46,164 nt of DNA from contig JAUMZM010000008.1 of the NCBI GenBank assembly GCA_030528125.1, positions 1-46,164 of the forward strand, in the 5' to 3' direction. Shown here piece by piece: positions 8,678 to 17,923 of the stretch. The stretch's first letter is position 1. Every line of letters begins with the position of its first letter. The translations under genes and the position numbers were made by a program. The notes beneath the pieces are model-generated. The model saw only the letters and a program-made list of their open reading frames with translations. It was not told where the DNA came from and ran no database searches. Source of the stretch: Tissierellia bacterium (GTDB lineage: Bacteria; Bacillota; Clostridia; Tissierellales; Peptoniphilaceae).

Positions 8678-10777
8678 TTAATTTTCTGATTTTTCTTCTT
8701 TTAAAAGTGCTTTGTGTGATAGATTTATTCTTCCTTGTTTATCTATCTCTGTAACTATAACTTTTATTTCATCTCCAACTTTCAAAACATCTTCTACTTT
8801 GTCTACATGCTTGTTACTAATTTGTGAAATATGAAGTAATCCTTCTTTTCCTATAGCAATTTCTACAAAGGCACCGAATTTCATTATTCTTGATACTTTT
8901 CCATCATAAATTTGTCCAACTTTAGCATCATTTGCTATAGCTTCGATCATATCTATAGCTTTCTTTCCTGCTTGTGTTGTTTCACTTGTTACTGTGATAT
9001 GTCCATTATCTTCTGTTTCAATTTTTACGCCTGTCTTATCAATTATTTGATTTATAACTTTTCCACCAGGTCCTATTATTTCTCTAACTTTGTCTGGTTT
9101 GATATCTATTGAAAGTATTCTTGGAGCATATTTAGATATATCTTCTCTTGGAGTATCAATTGCTGATTTTATTACATCAAGAATTTGAAGTCTTGCTTGT
9201 TTTGCATTATTTAAAGCTTCTTTTAATATATCTTGTGTAATTCCTGTTATTTTTATATCCATTTGCAAAGCTGTTATTCCATCTGATGTTCCTGCAACCT
9301 TAAAGTCCATATCTCCAAGGTGATCTTCAAGTCCTTGTATATCTGTAAGAATTGAAATATTCTCGTCTTCTTTGATAAGTCCCATAGCAATACCTGCAAC
9401 AGGCTTTTTAATAGGAACTCCCGCATCCATTAAAGCTAATGTAGAACCACAAATACTTGCTTGTGAACTTGAACCATTTGAGCTTAATACTTCAGATACA
9501 ACTCTTATTGTATAAGGAAACTCTTCTTGTGAAGGTATAACCGGAATAAGTGCTCTTTCGGCAAGATTACCATGTCCTATCTCTCTTCTTCCCGGAGATC
9601 TCAATGGTTTTATATCTCCTACACAAAATGGTGGGAAATTATATTGATGAATATAAGTTTTTGAGATTTCTTTTCTGTTAAGTGAATCTATAACTTGTTT
9701 ATCTTGAGGAGATCCAAGTGTTGCTACTGATAAAACTTGAGTTTGTCCTCTTTGGAATAATCCTGAACCATGAGTTCTAGGTAATAATCCAACTTCTGCA
9801 CTCAAAGGTCTAATTTCTGTCATCTTTCTTCCATCAGGACGAATTTTATCGATAGAAATCATTCTTCTTACTTCAAGTTTCATAATGTTATCAATTATTT
9901 TTTTGATTTCATTTTCACTTTCAGGATAGTCTTCTTCAAATTTTTCTATAGCTTCATTTTCTATTTCTAAGATGTCATCTTCTCTTTTAACCTTGTCAGT
10001 TGTTCTAATAGAATCTTTGATTCTTTGTGTATATAAATCCTCGATTTGTTCACGAAGTTTAGGATCTATTCCGTCTGAACCAACTTCCATTTTTTCTTTT
10101 CCGATTTCATCTTTTATGCTTTGTATAAATGAACAGATTTTTTTGATTTCTTCATGAGCAAACATAATAGCATCAAGCATAGTCTCTTCACTAAGCTCTT
10201 TTGCTCCTGATTCAACCATGTTTATTGCATCTTTTGTTCCAGATACTGTTAACTCAAGAGTTGTCTTTTCTCTTTGCTCTTCATTTGGATTTAGTACAAA
10301 CTCTCCATCAATCATTCCAACACTAACACTTGCTACTGGTCCATTAAATGGAATATTAGAAATATCTAATGCAATAGATGCTCCTATTGTGGCAAGGCAA
10401 CCTGGCTCATTATCGTCATCCATTGATAATGTTGTTGCGATTATTTGAACATCATTATAGAAATTTTCTGGGAATAATGGTCTTAATGGTCTATCCATTT
10501 GTCTTGCAATCAATGTAGCTTGATCTGTAGGTTTTGTTTCTCTTTTTATAAAACCTCCAGGAATCTTTCCAACTGCATATAATTTCTCTTGAAAATCACA
10601 TAATAATGGAAAAAAATCTATTCCTTCTCTTGGTTTTTCTGATGCAACTGCAGTTACCAATAATATAGTATCTCCTTGTTGAATTAAACAAGCTCCATTT
10701 GTCTGTTCAGCTACTTTTCCTATGGTAACTTTTATATCTTTTCCTTTTTCCGAACTATAATTGTATATTTTCTCCAT
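8678..10777 (-). CDS. pnp: Polyribonucleotide nucleotidyltransferase (PNPase)
   Basis: PNPase degrades RNA 3' to 5' by phosphorolysis and can run in reverse to add tails. The 699-residue protein has two RNase PH-like domains joined by an all-alpha region, then a KH domain (DKVREIIGPGGKVINQI, residues about 555-610) and a C-terminal S1 domain (VGQIYDGKVSRIMKFGAFVE). The second PH domain has the active-site stretches REIGHGNLAERAL and LGDMDFKVAGT. An AGGAG site precedes the start. It directly follows rpsO, an arrangement kept in most bacteria, with a hairpin in the gap. Together with RNase Y and NrnA in this window it covers three steps of RNA decay. Confidence 0.98.
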   Translation of the reverse strand: MEKIYNYSSEKGKDIKVTIGKVAEQTNGACLIQQGDTILLVTAVASEKPREGIDFFPLLCDFQEKLYAVGKIPGGFIKRETKPTDQATLIARQMDRPLRPLFPENFYNDVQIIATTLSMDDDNEPGCLATIGASIALDISNIPFNGPVASVSVGMIDGEFVLNPNEEQREKTTLELTVSGTKDAINMVESGAKELSEETMLDAIMFAHEEIKKICSFIQSIKDEIGKEKMEVGSDGIDPKLREQIEDLYTQRIKDSIRTTDKVKREDDILEIENEAIEKFEEDYPESENEIKKIIDNIMKLEVRRMISIDKIRPDGRKMTEIRPLSAEVGLLPRTHGSGLFQRGQTQVLSVATLGSPQDKQVIDSLNRKEISKTYIHQYNFPPFCVGDIKPLRSPGRREIGHGNLAERALIPVIPSQEEFPYTIRVVSEVLSSNGSSSQASICGSTLALMDAGVPIKKPVAGIAMGLIKEDENISILTDIQGLEDHLGDMDFKVAGTSDGITALQMDIKITGITQDILKEALNNAKQARLQILDVIKSAIDTPREDISKYAPRILSIDIKPDKVREIIGPGGKVINQIIDKTGVKIETEDNGHITVTSETTQAGKKAIDMIEAIANDAKVGQIYDGKVSRIMKFGAFVEIAIGKEGLLHISQISNKHVDKVEDVLKVGDEIKVIVTEIDKQGRINLSHKALLKEEKSEN

Positions 10778-10798
10778 CGTTTCTCCTAACTAGAAATA

Positions 10799-10819
10799 AA
10801 GAGCGGGATAACCGCTCTT
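10799..10819 (-). terminator. Hairpin in the rpsO-pnp gap
   Basis: AAGAGCGG pairs with CCGCTCTT around a five-base loop, followed by TATTTC on the minus strand. It lies between the rpsO stop and the pnp ribosome site, so it may be a leaky terminator or an RNase processing site that controls pnp, as in Escherichia coli (known there, inferred here). Confidence 0.65.
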
Positions 10820-10820
10820 A

Positions 10821-11087
10821 TTATTTTCTTAAATTTAATCTTTTAATCAAATCACGATATCTCTCAAGATCTTTATTTTGTAGATAATTTAACAAACCTC
10901 TTCTACGTCCGATTAATTTATACATAGATCTTCTTGAATTATGATCTTTTTTATTAGCTTTTAAGTGATTTGTAAGCTCACTAATTCTGTATGATAGTAT
11001 AGCTACTTGAACTTCTGGAGAACCTGTATCTCCTTCTTTGAGTTGATACTCTTTAATAATTTCTTGTTTTTTTTCTGGTGTTAACAT
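10821..11087 (-). CDS. rpsO: 30S ribosomal protein S15
   Basis: S15 is a primary binder of 16S rRNA in the platform of the small subunit. The 88-residue protein matches the family along its length, including [18 protein letters not shown], the [13 protein letters not shown] segment that contacts rRNA, and [22 protein letters not shown] ribosome site precedes the ATG. It has its own promoter at 11166-11194 and a leader of about 70 bases that can fold, which may allow autoregulation. Confidence 0.98.
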   Translation of the reverse strand: MLTPEKKQEIIKEYQLKEGDTGSPEVQVAILSYRISELTNHLKANKKDHNSRRSMYKLIGRRRGLLNYLQNKDLERYRDLIKRLNLRK

Positions 11088-11107
11088 ATTTCCCTCCTAA
11101 TTTTTAA

Positions 11108-11153
11108 TACGCATATACAAAGCATAAGTTGAGGAATCTATATACTATGCATA
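11108..11153 (-). promoter_or_regulatory. Possible structured leader of rpsO
   Basis: Bases 11146-11153 (TATGCATA) can pair with 11108-11115 (TATGCGTA on the minus strand) as an 8-bp stem with one G-U pair. The pair encloses a 30-base region that contains a second CTTATGC copy. S15 is known to repress its own mRNA through leader structures in several bacteria; this example is only inferred. Confidence 0.3.
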
Positions 11154-11165
11154 AGCACTTTTATC

Positions 11166-11194
11166 ATGATACCACAATTTATATTAAAAGTAAA
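11166..11194 (-). promoter_or_regulatory. Promoter of rpsO-pnp
   Basis: On the minus strand, TTTACT (-35) is separated by 17 bases from TATCAT (-10), which lies about 75 bases before the rpsO start codon. It sits just past the end of ribF. Confidence 0.5.
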
Positions 11195-11197
11195 CGG

Positions 11198-12136
11198 TTA
11201 ATTTTTATAATTTTTGATTTTTTCTCTTATATTTTTATAGTCAAAATGTAATTGATCTATAAGCTCATCTGCATTTTTAAATTCGACATCATCTCTTACA
11301 AATTCTATAAATTCTAAGATAATTTTCTTTCCATATATATTTTCATTAAAATCAAATATATAAGATTCTATTTTTATTTCTTGATCTTCAAATGTAGGAT
11401 TAGTTCCTATATCAGTCATTGCAAAATATTGTTTATCATCTATAAAAACTTTTGTAAAGTATACTCCATTTTTTGGAAGAGCATAATTGAAATCTAATTT
11501 CAAATTTGCAGTAGGATAACCAAGATTTCTTCCTCTTCCTTCTCCAGAAATAACTTTACCTTTGATTTTATAATTATATCCTAATAAATTATTTGCCTTA
11601 TCTATAAATCCATCCTTTAGATAAGTTCTTATTGTTGTAGAGCTTATAATATCTGAATTTTCTTTTCTTAGTGGAATAATTATAGTTTTATATCCAAATT
11701 CTTCTTCTAATTTCTTTAAATACTCTACATTTCCTTTAGATTTTAATCCGAATGTAAAGTTTTCTCCTACTACTATATATTTTGCATTGAGTCTATCTAC
11801 AAGTATTTTCTTTATAAAATCATATGGACTTAAATTTTTAAATTCATCACTAAAGCTTACAAGTGCAAAGGTTGATATTCCTTTTTCAAAGGCCATACTT
11901 ATCTTATCTTCAAGTGATGATAAATTGTATTTTAAATGTTGGAAAACTTCCTTGGAATTTTTCTTAAAAAATAAAACCGATGGTTCAAGATTAAACTTTT
12001 TTGAAATCTCTAAATTTTTATCTATTAATGACATGTGCCCTCTATGAAGACCATCAAAATCTCCAAGGGATATCACTTTATCAGTTAAATCAATCGAATT
12101 TTCATCTAAATCTATTATCTTAATTTCTCTTGTCAT
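11198..12136 (-). CDS. ribF: Bifunctional riboflavin kinase / FAD synthetase
   Basis: RibF turns riboflavin into FMN and then FAD. The 312-residue protein has an N-terminal nucleotidyltransferase (FAD synthetase) domain with GDFDGLHRGHMSLI near residues 27-40 and SSTTIRTYL near 165. A C-terminal riboflavin kinase domain follows with GEGRGRNLGYPTANL near residue 200 and NGVYFTKV. It overlaps truB by 17 bases and is last in the rimP-nusA unit, as in many Firmicutes. The ribosome site is AAAGG six bases before the ATG. No FMN riboswitch precedes it, since the upstream sequence is truB coding. Confidence 0.96.
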   Translation of the reverse strand: MTREIKIIDLDENSIDLTDKVISLGDFDGLHRGHMSLIDKNLEISKKFNLEPSVLFFKKNSKEVFQHLKYNLSSLEDKISMAFEKGISTFALVSFSDEFKNLSPYDFIKKILVDRLNAKYIVVGENFTFGLKSKGNVEYLKKLEEEFGYKTIIIPLRKENSDIISSTTIRTYLKDGFIDKANNLLGYNYKIKGKVISGEGRGRNLGYPTANLKLDFNYALPKNGVYFTKVFIDDKQYFAMTDIGTNPTFEDQEIKIESYIFDFNENIYGKKIILEFIEFVRDDVEFKNADELIDQLHFDYKNIREKIKNYKN

Positions 12137-13010
12137 AAAATACCTTTTTCATTCTTAATAAATTCTTACCATTATTCTTTTCTATAATTCCAAGTCCTAT
12201 AAACTCTTTTTTACAATAAATCTTATAGATTTTATCCGAAGCTTCTAAATTATATTCTACCTTCATACCATTTGTGATTTTAGAAAAAAGATCATCATCA
12301 ATTGTAATAGAGTCTATATTATATAAAGCTCTATCAATTGGTATGATATGTTTTTCTATATCTTCTTTAGTAATATTAGATAAATTAGAACTATCTATAC
12401 TATCTTCTATTAGAAACTTGCCTACTCTTGTTCTAACCAAAGAGTCCAAATGAGCATAAGTTAAAAGACTTTCTCCTATATCATCAGCAAGTGTTCTAAT
12501 ATAAGTACCTTTAGAACAGCTAACTTTTATCTTTGCATATGGAAAGTTAAAATCCAAAAGCTCAATATCATATATATTTACTTTTCTTTTCTTTCTTTCT
12601 ATGCTCTTTCCTTCAATAGCCAACTCATATAGTTTTTTCCCATCTTTTTTTAAAGCTGAATACATAGGAGGAATCTGATATATTTCTCCTTTGAAGTCAC
12701 AAAGCTTATTTTCAAATTCCTCTTTACTTATTTCTTTTTCACTTTTTGCAATTACTTTTCCAGAATAATCAAGGGTATCGGTCTTTTCTCCAAACTTTAT
12801 CGTTGCAATATATTCTTTGCCTTGATTCATTATATAATCGCTAATTCTAGTAGCCTTTCCTATTAAGACAACAAGAACACCACTTGCTTCTAAATCAAGA
12901 GTTCCTGCATGACCTACTTTTTCTCCACTAAGAAGCTTTTTTACTTTGCTTACAGCTTTTTGAGATGAAATACCAACTTCTTTATTAACGGCTATTGCAC
13001 CTTTTAGCAT
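12120..13010 (-). CDS. truB: tRNA pseudouridine(55) synthase TruB
   Basis: TruB converts U55 of the tRNA T-loop to pseudouridine. The 296-residue protein starts with the family stretch GAIAVNKEVGISSQKAV and has the catalytic aspartate in GHAGTLDLEASGVLVV near residue 40. It also has the usual TYIRTLADDIGE motif near residue 170 and a C-terminal PUA-like tail. GGAG seven bases ahead supports the start. The ATG overlaps the nrnA stop region (ATGCTAA), indicating translational coupling. Confidence 0.96.
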   Translation of the reverse strand: MLKGAIAVNKEVGISSQKAVSKVKKLLSGEKVGHAGTLDLEASGVLVVLIGKATRISDYIMNQGKEYIATIKFGEKTDTLDYSGKVIAKSEKEISKEEFENKLCDFKGEIYQIPPMYSALKKDGKKLYELAIEGKSIERKKRKVNIYDIELLDFNFPYAKIKVSCSKGTYIRTLADDIGESLLTYAHLDSLVRTRVGKFLIEDSIDSSNLSNITKEDIEKHIIPIDRALYNIDSITIDDDLFSKITNGMKVEYNLEASDKIYKIYCKKEFIGLGIIEKNNGKNLLRMKKVFYDKRN

Positions 13011-13972
13011 TCAATTTCTCCAAGAGTCTCTAAAATCTTATCAACTGCTTTATCACAAGACTCTTCAAAAATACTATACCCTGAGGCCTTTATATGTCCT
13101 CCGCCATTATTTTCTCTTGCTATTTTTGAAACATCTACATAGCTTTTGCTTCTAAGACTTACTTTGTATTCATTATCTTCATATTCTTTTAAGACGCATC
13201 CTACTTCTACACCTTCTATATCTCTTAATATATTTACTATATATTCTGTATCTGAGATATCCATGCCATGTTTTTTTGTATCTTCTTTACTTATATATAC
13301 AAATGCTATCTTATTATCTTTTAAAAATTTAATTCTAGATAGTATATCTATTTCCATTTGAAGTCCATTAAGGCTTTTACTTTGGTATAGATTTTTAAAT
13401 ATTTCTTGACTTTTAGCACCTTTTTCTAGTAAATCGCCTGCTGCAATATGTGTATCTTTATCTACATTTTCGTACATGAATCTTCCAGTATCTGTACATA
13501 TTCCAGTAAAAAGATTACTTGATATACTTTCTGTAAATTCCACATCAAGATAGTTTAATATTTCATAAACCAATTGACATGTAGATGAAGATTTTTCATA
13601 TATTAATCTTAAATCCCCATCTATTCCGCCTTTTACATGATGATCTATTACAACCTTTTTATTTGCTTTATCAAAAACCTTTTGTGCATCTCCAATTCTA
13701 TCTATCTCAGAGCAATCTAGAACTATGAATAAATCATATACTCCATCATTTTCTTTGTATAAATCTTTATCATATAAGAAATTAAGATATTCTGGTATTT
13801 CGCTATTTTTTATTATATCTGCTTTCTTATCTATAGAATTTAGTGCTCGTGTAAAAGATAGTATTGAACCTAAAGCATCTCCATCAGGTCTTATATGAGT
13901 TGCAAGTGCTATACTATTAGAATTATCTATTAAATTTTTTAGGATTTCTAATTTATCATTACTTATCATCAT
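13004..13972 (-). CDS. nrnA: DHH/DHHA1 phosphoesterase NrnA (oligoribonuclease and pAp phosphatase)
   Basis: NrnA hydrolyses two- to five-base RNA fragments left by other nucleases, and 3'-phosphoadenosine 5'-phosphate. The 322-residue protein has the DHH-family metal motifs HIRPDGDALGS near residue 22, VLDCSE near 87, DHH near 111 and TDTGRFMYENV near 165. The DHHA1 motif GGGHIKASG lies near residue 290. It overlaps rbfA by 14 bases upstream and touches truB downstream. This position between rbfA and truB is conserved in Firmicutes. Confidence 0.95.
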   Translation of the reverse strand: MMISNDKLEILKNLIDNSNSIALATHIRPDGDALGSILSFTRALNSIDKKADIIKNSEIPEYLNFLYDKDLYKENDGVYDLFIVLDCSEIDRIGDAQKVFDKANKKVVIDHHVKGGIDGDLRLIYEKSSSTCQLVYEILNYLDVEFTESISSNLFTGICTDTGRFMYENVDKDTHIAAGDLLEKGAKSQEIFKNLYQSKSLNGLQMEIDILSRIKFLKDNKIAFVYISKEDTKKHGMDISDTEYIVNILRDIEGVEVGCVLKEYEDNEYKVSLRSKSYVDVSKIARENNGGGHIKASGYSIFEESCDKAVDKILETLGEIEC

Positions 13973-14339
13973 CTACATGACTTCTTTCATCTTTTTCAAT
14001 TGTTTCTTTTATCAATTGATCTATATATATTCCATGTTCAATTGATGTATCAAGCTTAAATCTAAATTCTGGCATAGATCTTAATCTCATTCTTTCGCCT
14101 ATTAGATTTTTTATATAACCATTTGCTTGATTTAATGCTTCAAATACTTCATCTTTAACTTTCTTATCGCCTAAGACTGAAATATATATATCTGCAAAAG
14201 CCAAATCATTTGTAACTTCAGTATCAGTAACAGATACCATATTATCTGTTAGTCTTGGATCATTTATATCATTTTGAAGAATCTTTGAGATTTGCTTTTG
14301 CATTTCTGTAGATATTTTTTTTGTTCTTCTTTTATCCAT
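13959..14339 (-). CDS. rbfA: Ribosome-binding factor A
   Basis: RbfA is a small KH-like protein that binds the immature 30S subunit and helps 16S rRNA mature, with a role in cold adaptation. The 126-residue product has the typical start (RRTKKISTEMQKQISKIL), the central VSVTDTEVTNDLAFADIYISV, and MRLRSMPEFRFKLDTS near the end. It is only two bases from infB and overlaps nrnA, consistent with cotranslation. Confidence 0.96.
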   Translation of the reverse strand: MDKRRTKKISTEMQKQISKILQNDINDPRLTDNMVSVTDTEVTNDLAFADIYISVLGDKKVKDEVFEALNQANGYIKNLIGERMRLRSMPEFRFKLDTSIEHGIYIDQLIKETIEKDERSHVDDDK

Positions 14340-14341
14340 AT

Positions 14342-16456
14342 CTATCTCTCTATTTCTTGTAATTCATAGGCTTCCATGAAATCTCCGACTTTAACATCGT
14401 TGAATTTTTCAAGTCCTATTCCGCCCTCATATCCATTGTTTAAAGTTTTGACATCATCTTTAAATCTCTTTAAACTTGAAATATTTCCTTCAAAAACTAC
14501 AACATTATCTCTTAATAGTCTAACTTTTGAATTTCTATTTATAAGGCCATTTGTAACTATTACTCCTGCTACCATTCCAACACTTGGTATTCTAAATGTC
14601 TCTTTTACTTTTGCTCTTCCAAGAACTACTTCTTTAAACTTAGGAGCAAGCATTCCTTTGATAGCATTTTCTATATCTTCAATTGCCTCATATATTATAT
14701 TATATGTTCTAATATCTATTCCGGCTTCTTTTGATTGTTCTAAGGCTCCTTGAGTAGGTCTTACATTAAATCCTATTATAATAGCATTTGATGCTTGTGC
14801 TAATAACACATCACTTTCTGTAATTCCACCAACTGCTGCATGGATTACTTTTACTTTTACTTCATCATTTGAAAGCTTTAAGAATGAATTTGATACAGCA
14901 TCTACAGTTCCTTTAACATCTGTTTTTACTATTATATTTAATTCTTTCAAATCTCCTTCTTGAATATTAGAATAAAGATCATCAAGATTTACATTGCTTT
15001 TTTCTTTTAGATGTTCTTCACGTTTCTTCTCTTTTGCTCTATCAGCATATTCTCTTGCAGTCTTTTCATCAGCTACACTATAAATGTGATCTCCTGCTTC
15101 TGGAACCTCACTTAGTCCTAGAATTTGTGCTGGCATAGATGGTCCTGCTGATTTGATGTTTTTACCAAAGAAGTTAAACATTGCTCTAACTCTTCCGCTG
15201 CTTGATCCTGTTACTACATAATCTCCAGTTCTTAGTGTTCCTTTTTGAACAAGAACTGTTGCAACTGTTCCTCTAGATTTATCAAGCTGTGCTTCAACTA
15301 TAATTCCAACAGCTCTTCTCTTTGGATTAGCCTTTAGTTCTTTCATTTCAGCAACTAGAAGAACCATCTCCAAAAGCTCATCTATTCCTTCACCTGTTTT
15401 TGCAGATACCTTAACTACTATTGTATCTCCGCCCCATTCTTCAGGTACTAGTCCTTGTTCTGTCAATTCATTTAGAACTCTTTGTGGATTAGCTTCTGGC
15501 TTATCAATTTTATTAATGGCTACTATTATTGGAATATCTGCAGCTTTTGCATGGTTTATTGCCTCTATTGTCTGTGGCATTACTCCATCATCTGCAGCAA
15601 CTACTAATATGGCTATATCTGTTGATTGAGCGCCTCTCATTCTCATTTGTGTAAAAGCTTCGTGTCCTGGTGTATCCAAGAATACTATCTTTTTGTTGTT
15701 AAAGTTTGCAACAGAAGCTCCTATATGCTGAGTGATTCCTCCTGCTTCTCCTCTTGTTACATGTGTATTTCTTATTGCATCTAACAAAGATGTCTTACCA
15801 TGGTCAACATGTCCCATTACAGAAACAACTGGTGGTCTTGGCTTTAGATCTCTTGGTTTATCTTCAAAGTCCAAATCTTGCTTTTGTCTTTCTGTTTCAT
15901 CAAGTTCTACAAGTTTTTTAATCTCAATATCAAAGTCCATGGCTATAAGCTCTGCTTGATCAAAGTCAATTACATCATTTAATCCCTTCATATCCCCAAG
16001 TTGAATTAATTTTGTAATTACTTCAGTAGGTGCTTTACCTATTAATCTTGAAAATTCACTTACTGTTACTTTATCTGGAACTTCTATTGCACCACTTTCT
16101 TCTTTCTTTTCTTCTTTCTTGTTGTTTTGTTTTTTGTTATTAGATTTTTTGTTTTTGTCTTTATTTTTGTCTTTTTTGGACTTCTTTTTGTTCTTTGGAT
16201 TTTCTATATTATCATTTTCAAAATCTCTGTTGTTTTTAGGCTTTTTTTGTCTTTTTTCTTGCTTTTCTTCGCTTTTAGATTCTTTTTCATCTTCATTAAA
16301 ATATTCTTCTATAAGCTCAAGCTCTTCTCCACCTATAACCGACATGTGAGATTTTACATCTAATCCAAATTCTTTATTTAAAGTTTCTATCATATCTTTT
16401 GCAGACATTTCATATTTTTTTGCTAATGTATATATTCTAACTTTTTTATTAGCCAT
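14342..16456 (-). CDS. infB: Translation initiation factor IF-2
   Basis: IF-2 is the GTPase that places initiator tRNA on the ribosome. The 704-residue protein has an N-terminal IF2_N domain, a very lysine/asparagine-rich low-complexity linker (residues about 55-120), and a second IF2_N domain. The G domain follows with G1 SVMGHVDHGKTS, G3 DTPGHEAF and G4 NKID, then domains II, III and IV. An SD of GAGGTG overlaps the stop codon of ylxR, so the two are tightly coupled. It lies nine bases after ylxR; the ylxQ (L7Ae-like) gene that often sits here is missing. Confidence 0.97.
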   Translation of the reverse strand: MANKKVRIYTLAKKYEMSAKDMIETLNKEFGLDVKSHMSVIGGEELELIEEYFNEDEKESKSEEKQEKRQKKPKNNRDFENDNIENPKNKKKSKKDKNKDKNKKSNNKKQNNKKEEKKEESGAIEVPDKVTVSEFSRLIGKAPTEVITKLIQLGDMKGLNDVIDFDQAELIAMDFDIEIKKLVELDETERQKQDLDFEDKPRDLKPRPPVVSVMGHVDHGKTSLLDAIRNTHVTRGEAGGITQHIGASVANFNNKKIVFLDTPGHEAFTQMRMRGAQSTDIAILVVAADDGVMPQTIEAINHAKAADIPIIVAINKIDKPEANPQRVLNELTEQGLVPEEWGGDTIVVKVSAKTGEGIDELLEMVLLVAEMKELKANPKRRAVGIIVEAQLDKSRGTVATVLVQKGTLRTGDYVVTGSSSGRVRAMFNFFGKNIKSAGPSMPAQILGLSEVPEAGDHIYSVADEKTAREYADRAKEKKREEHLKEKSNVNLDDLYSNIQEGDLKELNIIVKTDVKGTVDAVSNSFLKLSNDEVKVKVIHAAVGGITESDVLLAQASNAIIIGFNVRPTQGALEQSKEAGIDIRTYNIIYEAIEDIENAIKGMLAPKFKEVVLGRAKVKETFRIPSVGMVAGVIVTNGLINRNSKVRLLRDNVVVFEGNISSLKRFKDDVKTLNNGYEGGIGLEKFNDVKVGDFMEAYELQEIER

Positions 16457-16465
16457 TCAATCACC

Positions 16466-16729
16466 TCATTCTTTTACATAAGATTCTATCTCCTGATAAA
16501 TATCTTCTGGTATTTTAGTTTTTAATGTATTTTCTAATTTATGAGTCTTTTTAGCTTTTGATATGCACTTAATATCTTTGCAAATATATGCTCCTCTGCC
16601 ATTTTTCTTGCCAGTAGGATCTATTAAGACTCCTTCTTCTTTATTTCTAACAATTCTAATCAAATCTTTCTTAGGCTTACTTTCCCTACAAATTACACAT
16701 TGTCTTTGTGGAATTTTTTTCGTTTTCAT
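16466..16729 (-). CDS. ylxR: YlxR family RNA-binding protein (RnpM)
   Basis: This 87-residue basic protein belongs to the YlxR family. In recent work on Bacillus the family is reported to bind the RNA subunit of RNase P and to modulate it (known family role, not visible here). The family signatures RQCVICRESKPKKDLIRIVR and GRGAYIC are present. It begins one base after the nusA stop codon and ends with TGA, which lies inside the infB ribosome site. The position between nusA and infB is standard. Confidence 0.93.
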   Translation of the reverse strand: MKTKKIPQRQCVICRESKPKKDLIRIVRNKEEGVLIDPTGKKNGRGAYICKDIKCISKAKKTHKLENTLKTKIPEDIYQEIESYVKE

Positions 16730-16730
16730 T

Positions 16731-17915
16731 TTAGAAATCTTCCTCTTCTCCTAAAATTTCATCTGAATTTTCTGTTATTTCTTCTTGCTCTTCTACTTGT
16801 TCTATTTCATTATATTCATCGATATCTTCGTTATCTTGTTCAACTATTCCAAGTATTTCATTGATCTTTTCTTGTGTTAGATTGTTGAACTCTTGTTCGC
16901 TTTTTATATCAATTTTCCAATTTGTAAGTCTTGCTGCAAGTCTTACATTTTGTCCTTCTTTTCCAATAGCAAGTGATAATTGGTCATCTTTTACTATTGC
17001 TAATGATTGCTTGTTCTTCTCATTTATCAATACATCTATAACTTCTGCTGGATTCAGGGAATTTTTAATAAAGACTTTTACATCTTTATTCCAATCAATT
17101 ATATCGATCTTTTCTCCTCTAAGCTCTTCAACTATTACATTTACTCTATTTCCCTTATATCCAATGCATGCTCCAATGCTATCAACATTTTCATCATTTG
17201 AAAATACAGCAATCTTTGTTCTTGAACCTGCTTCTCTTGCTATTGAGAATATTTCTATAATTCCTTCTGTAATTTCTGGAACTTCTAATTCAAATAATCT
17301 TGTTACAAGCCCTTGATTTACTCTAGATAAAATTATCTGTGGCTCTTTCGTTGTGTTTTTGACTTCTTTTATAAAAAGCTTTAATCTATCATTTATCTCA
17401 TAAGTTTCTGTTGGAATTTGCTCTTTACTTGGCATAACTCCTTCGATTTTTCCAAGATTAAAATATACATTGTACTTATCTACTCTTTGGACTTGGCCTG
17501 TTATAATTTCTCTTTCCTTATCCAAGTATTCATTGTAAATAAGATCTCTTTCTGCATCACGAATTTTTTGAATAACTATATTTCTTGCAGTCTGTGCTGC
17601 AACTCTTCCAAAATCCTTAGGCGCTATTTCTATATTTACCACATCGCCTACTTCATACTTTGAATTTATCTTTCTTGCATCATCTAAGCTTATTTCTAAT
17701 ACAGGATCTTTAATATCTTCTACTACTTCTTTTTTTGAGTAGACATTTATTTTGCCTGTTTCGCTGTCTATTTTTATCTCTACATTCTCGTTATTGTCAT
17801 AGTTTTTCTGATAGCTTTTTATTAGAGCTTTTTCTAGAGCATCAAGTATTACTTCCTTTTCTATACCCTTTTCTTTCTCTAGCTCATTTAAAGCTAATAT
17901 AAAATCCTTATTCAT
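16731..17915 (-). CDS. nusA: Transcription termination/antitermination factor NusA
   Basis: NusA binds RNA polymerase and nascent RNA and modulates pausing, intrinsic termination and rRNA antitermination. The 394-residue protein has the N-terminal polymerase-binding domain, an S1 domain (ITGQVQRVDKYNVYFNLGKI) and two KH domains (SIGACIGYKGNRVNVIVEEL; LAIGKEGQNVRLAARLTNW). It ends in an acidic tail of about 45 residues, longer and more acidic than in Bacillus. AGGAGGAG precedes the ATG and overlaps the rimP stop codon. Confidence 0.97.
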   Translation of the reverse strand: MNKDFILALNELEKEKGIEKEVILDALEKALIKSYQKNYDNNENVEIKIDSETGKINVYSKKEVVEDIKDPVLEISLDDARKINSKYEVGDVVNIEIAPKDFGRVAAQTARNIVIQKIRDAERDLIYNEYLDKEREIITGQVQRVDKYNVYFNLGKIEGVMPSKEQIPTETYEINDRLKLFIKEVKNTTKEPQIILSRVNQGLVTRLFELEVPEITEGIIEIFSIAREAGSRTKIAVFSNDENVDSIGACIGYKGNRVNVIVEELRGEKIDIIDWNKDVKVFIKNSLNPAEVIDVLINEKNKQSLAIVKDDQLSLAIGKEGQNVRLAARLTNWKIDIKSEQEFNNLTQEKINEILGIVEQDNEDIDEYNEIEQVEEQEEITENSDEILGEEEDF

Positions 17916-17923
17916 CTCTCCTC

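Noticed and set aside
12137-13010. FMN riboswitch before ribF
   Set aside because: The upstream sequence is entirely truB coding sequence with overlap, and no conserved riboswitch pattern is visible.
16119-16363. Plus-strand ORFs rich in Phe, Leu and Ser
   Set aside because: They are the antisense of the lysine/asparagine-rich linker of IF-2, with no ribosome site or family resemblance.
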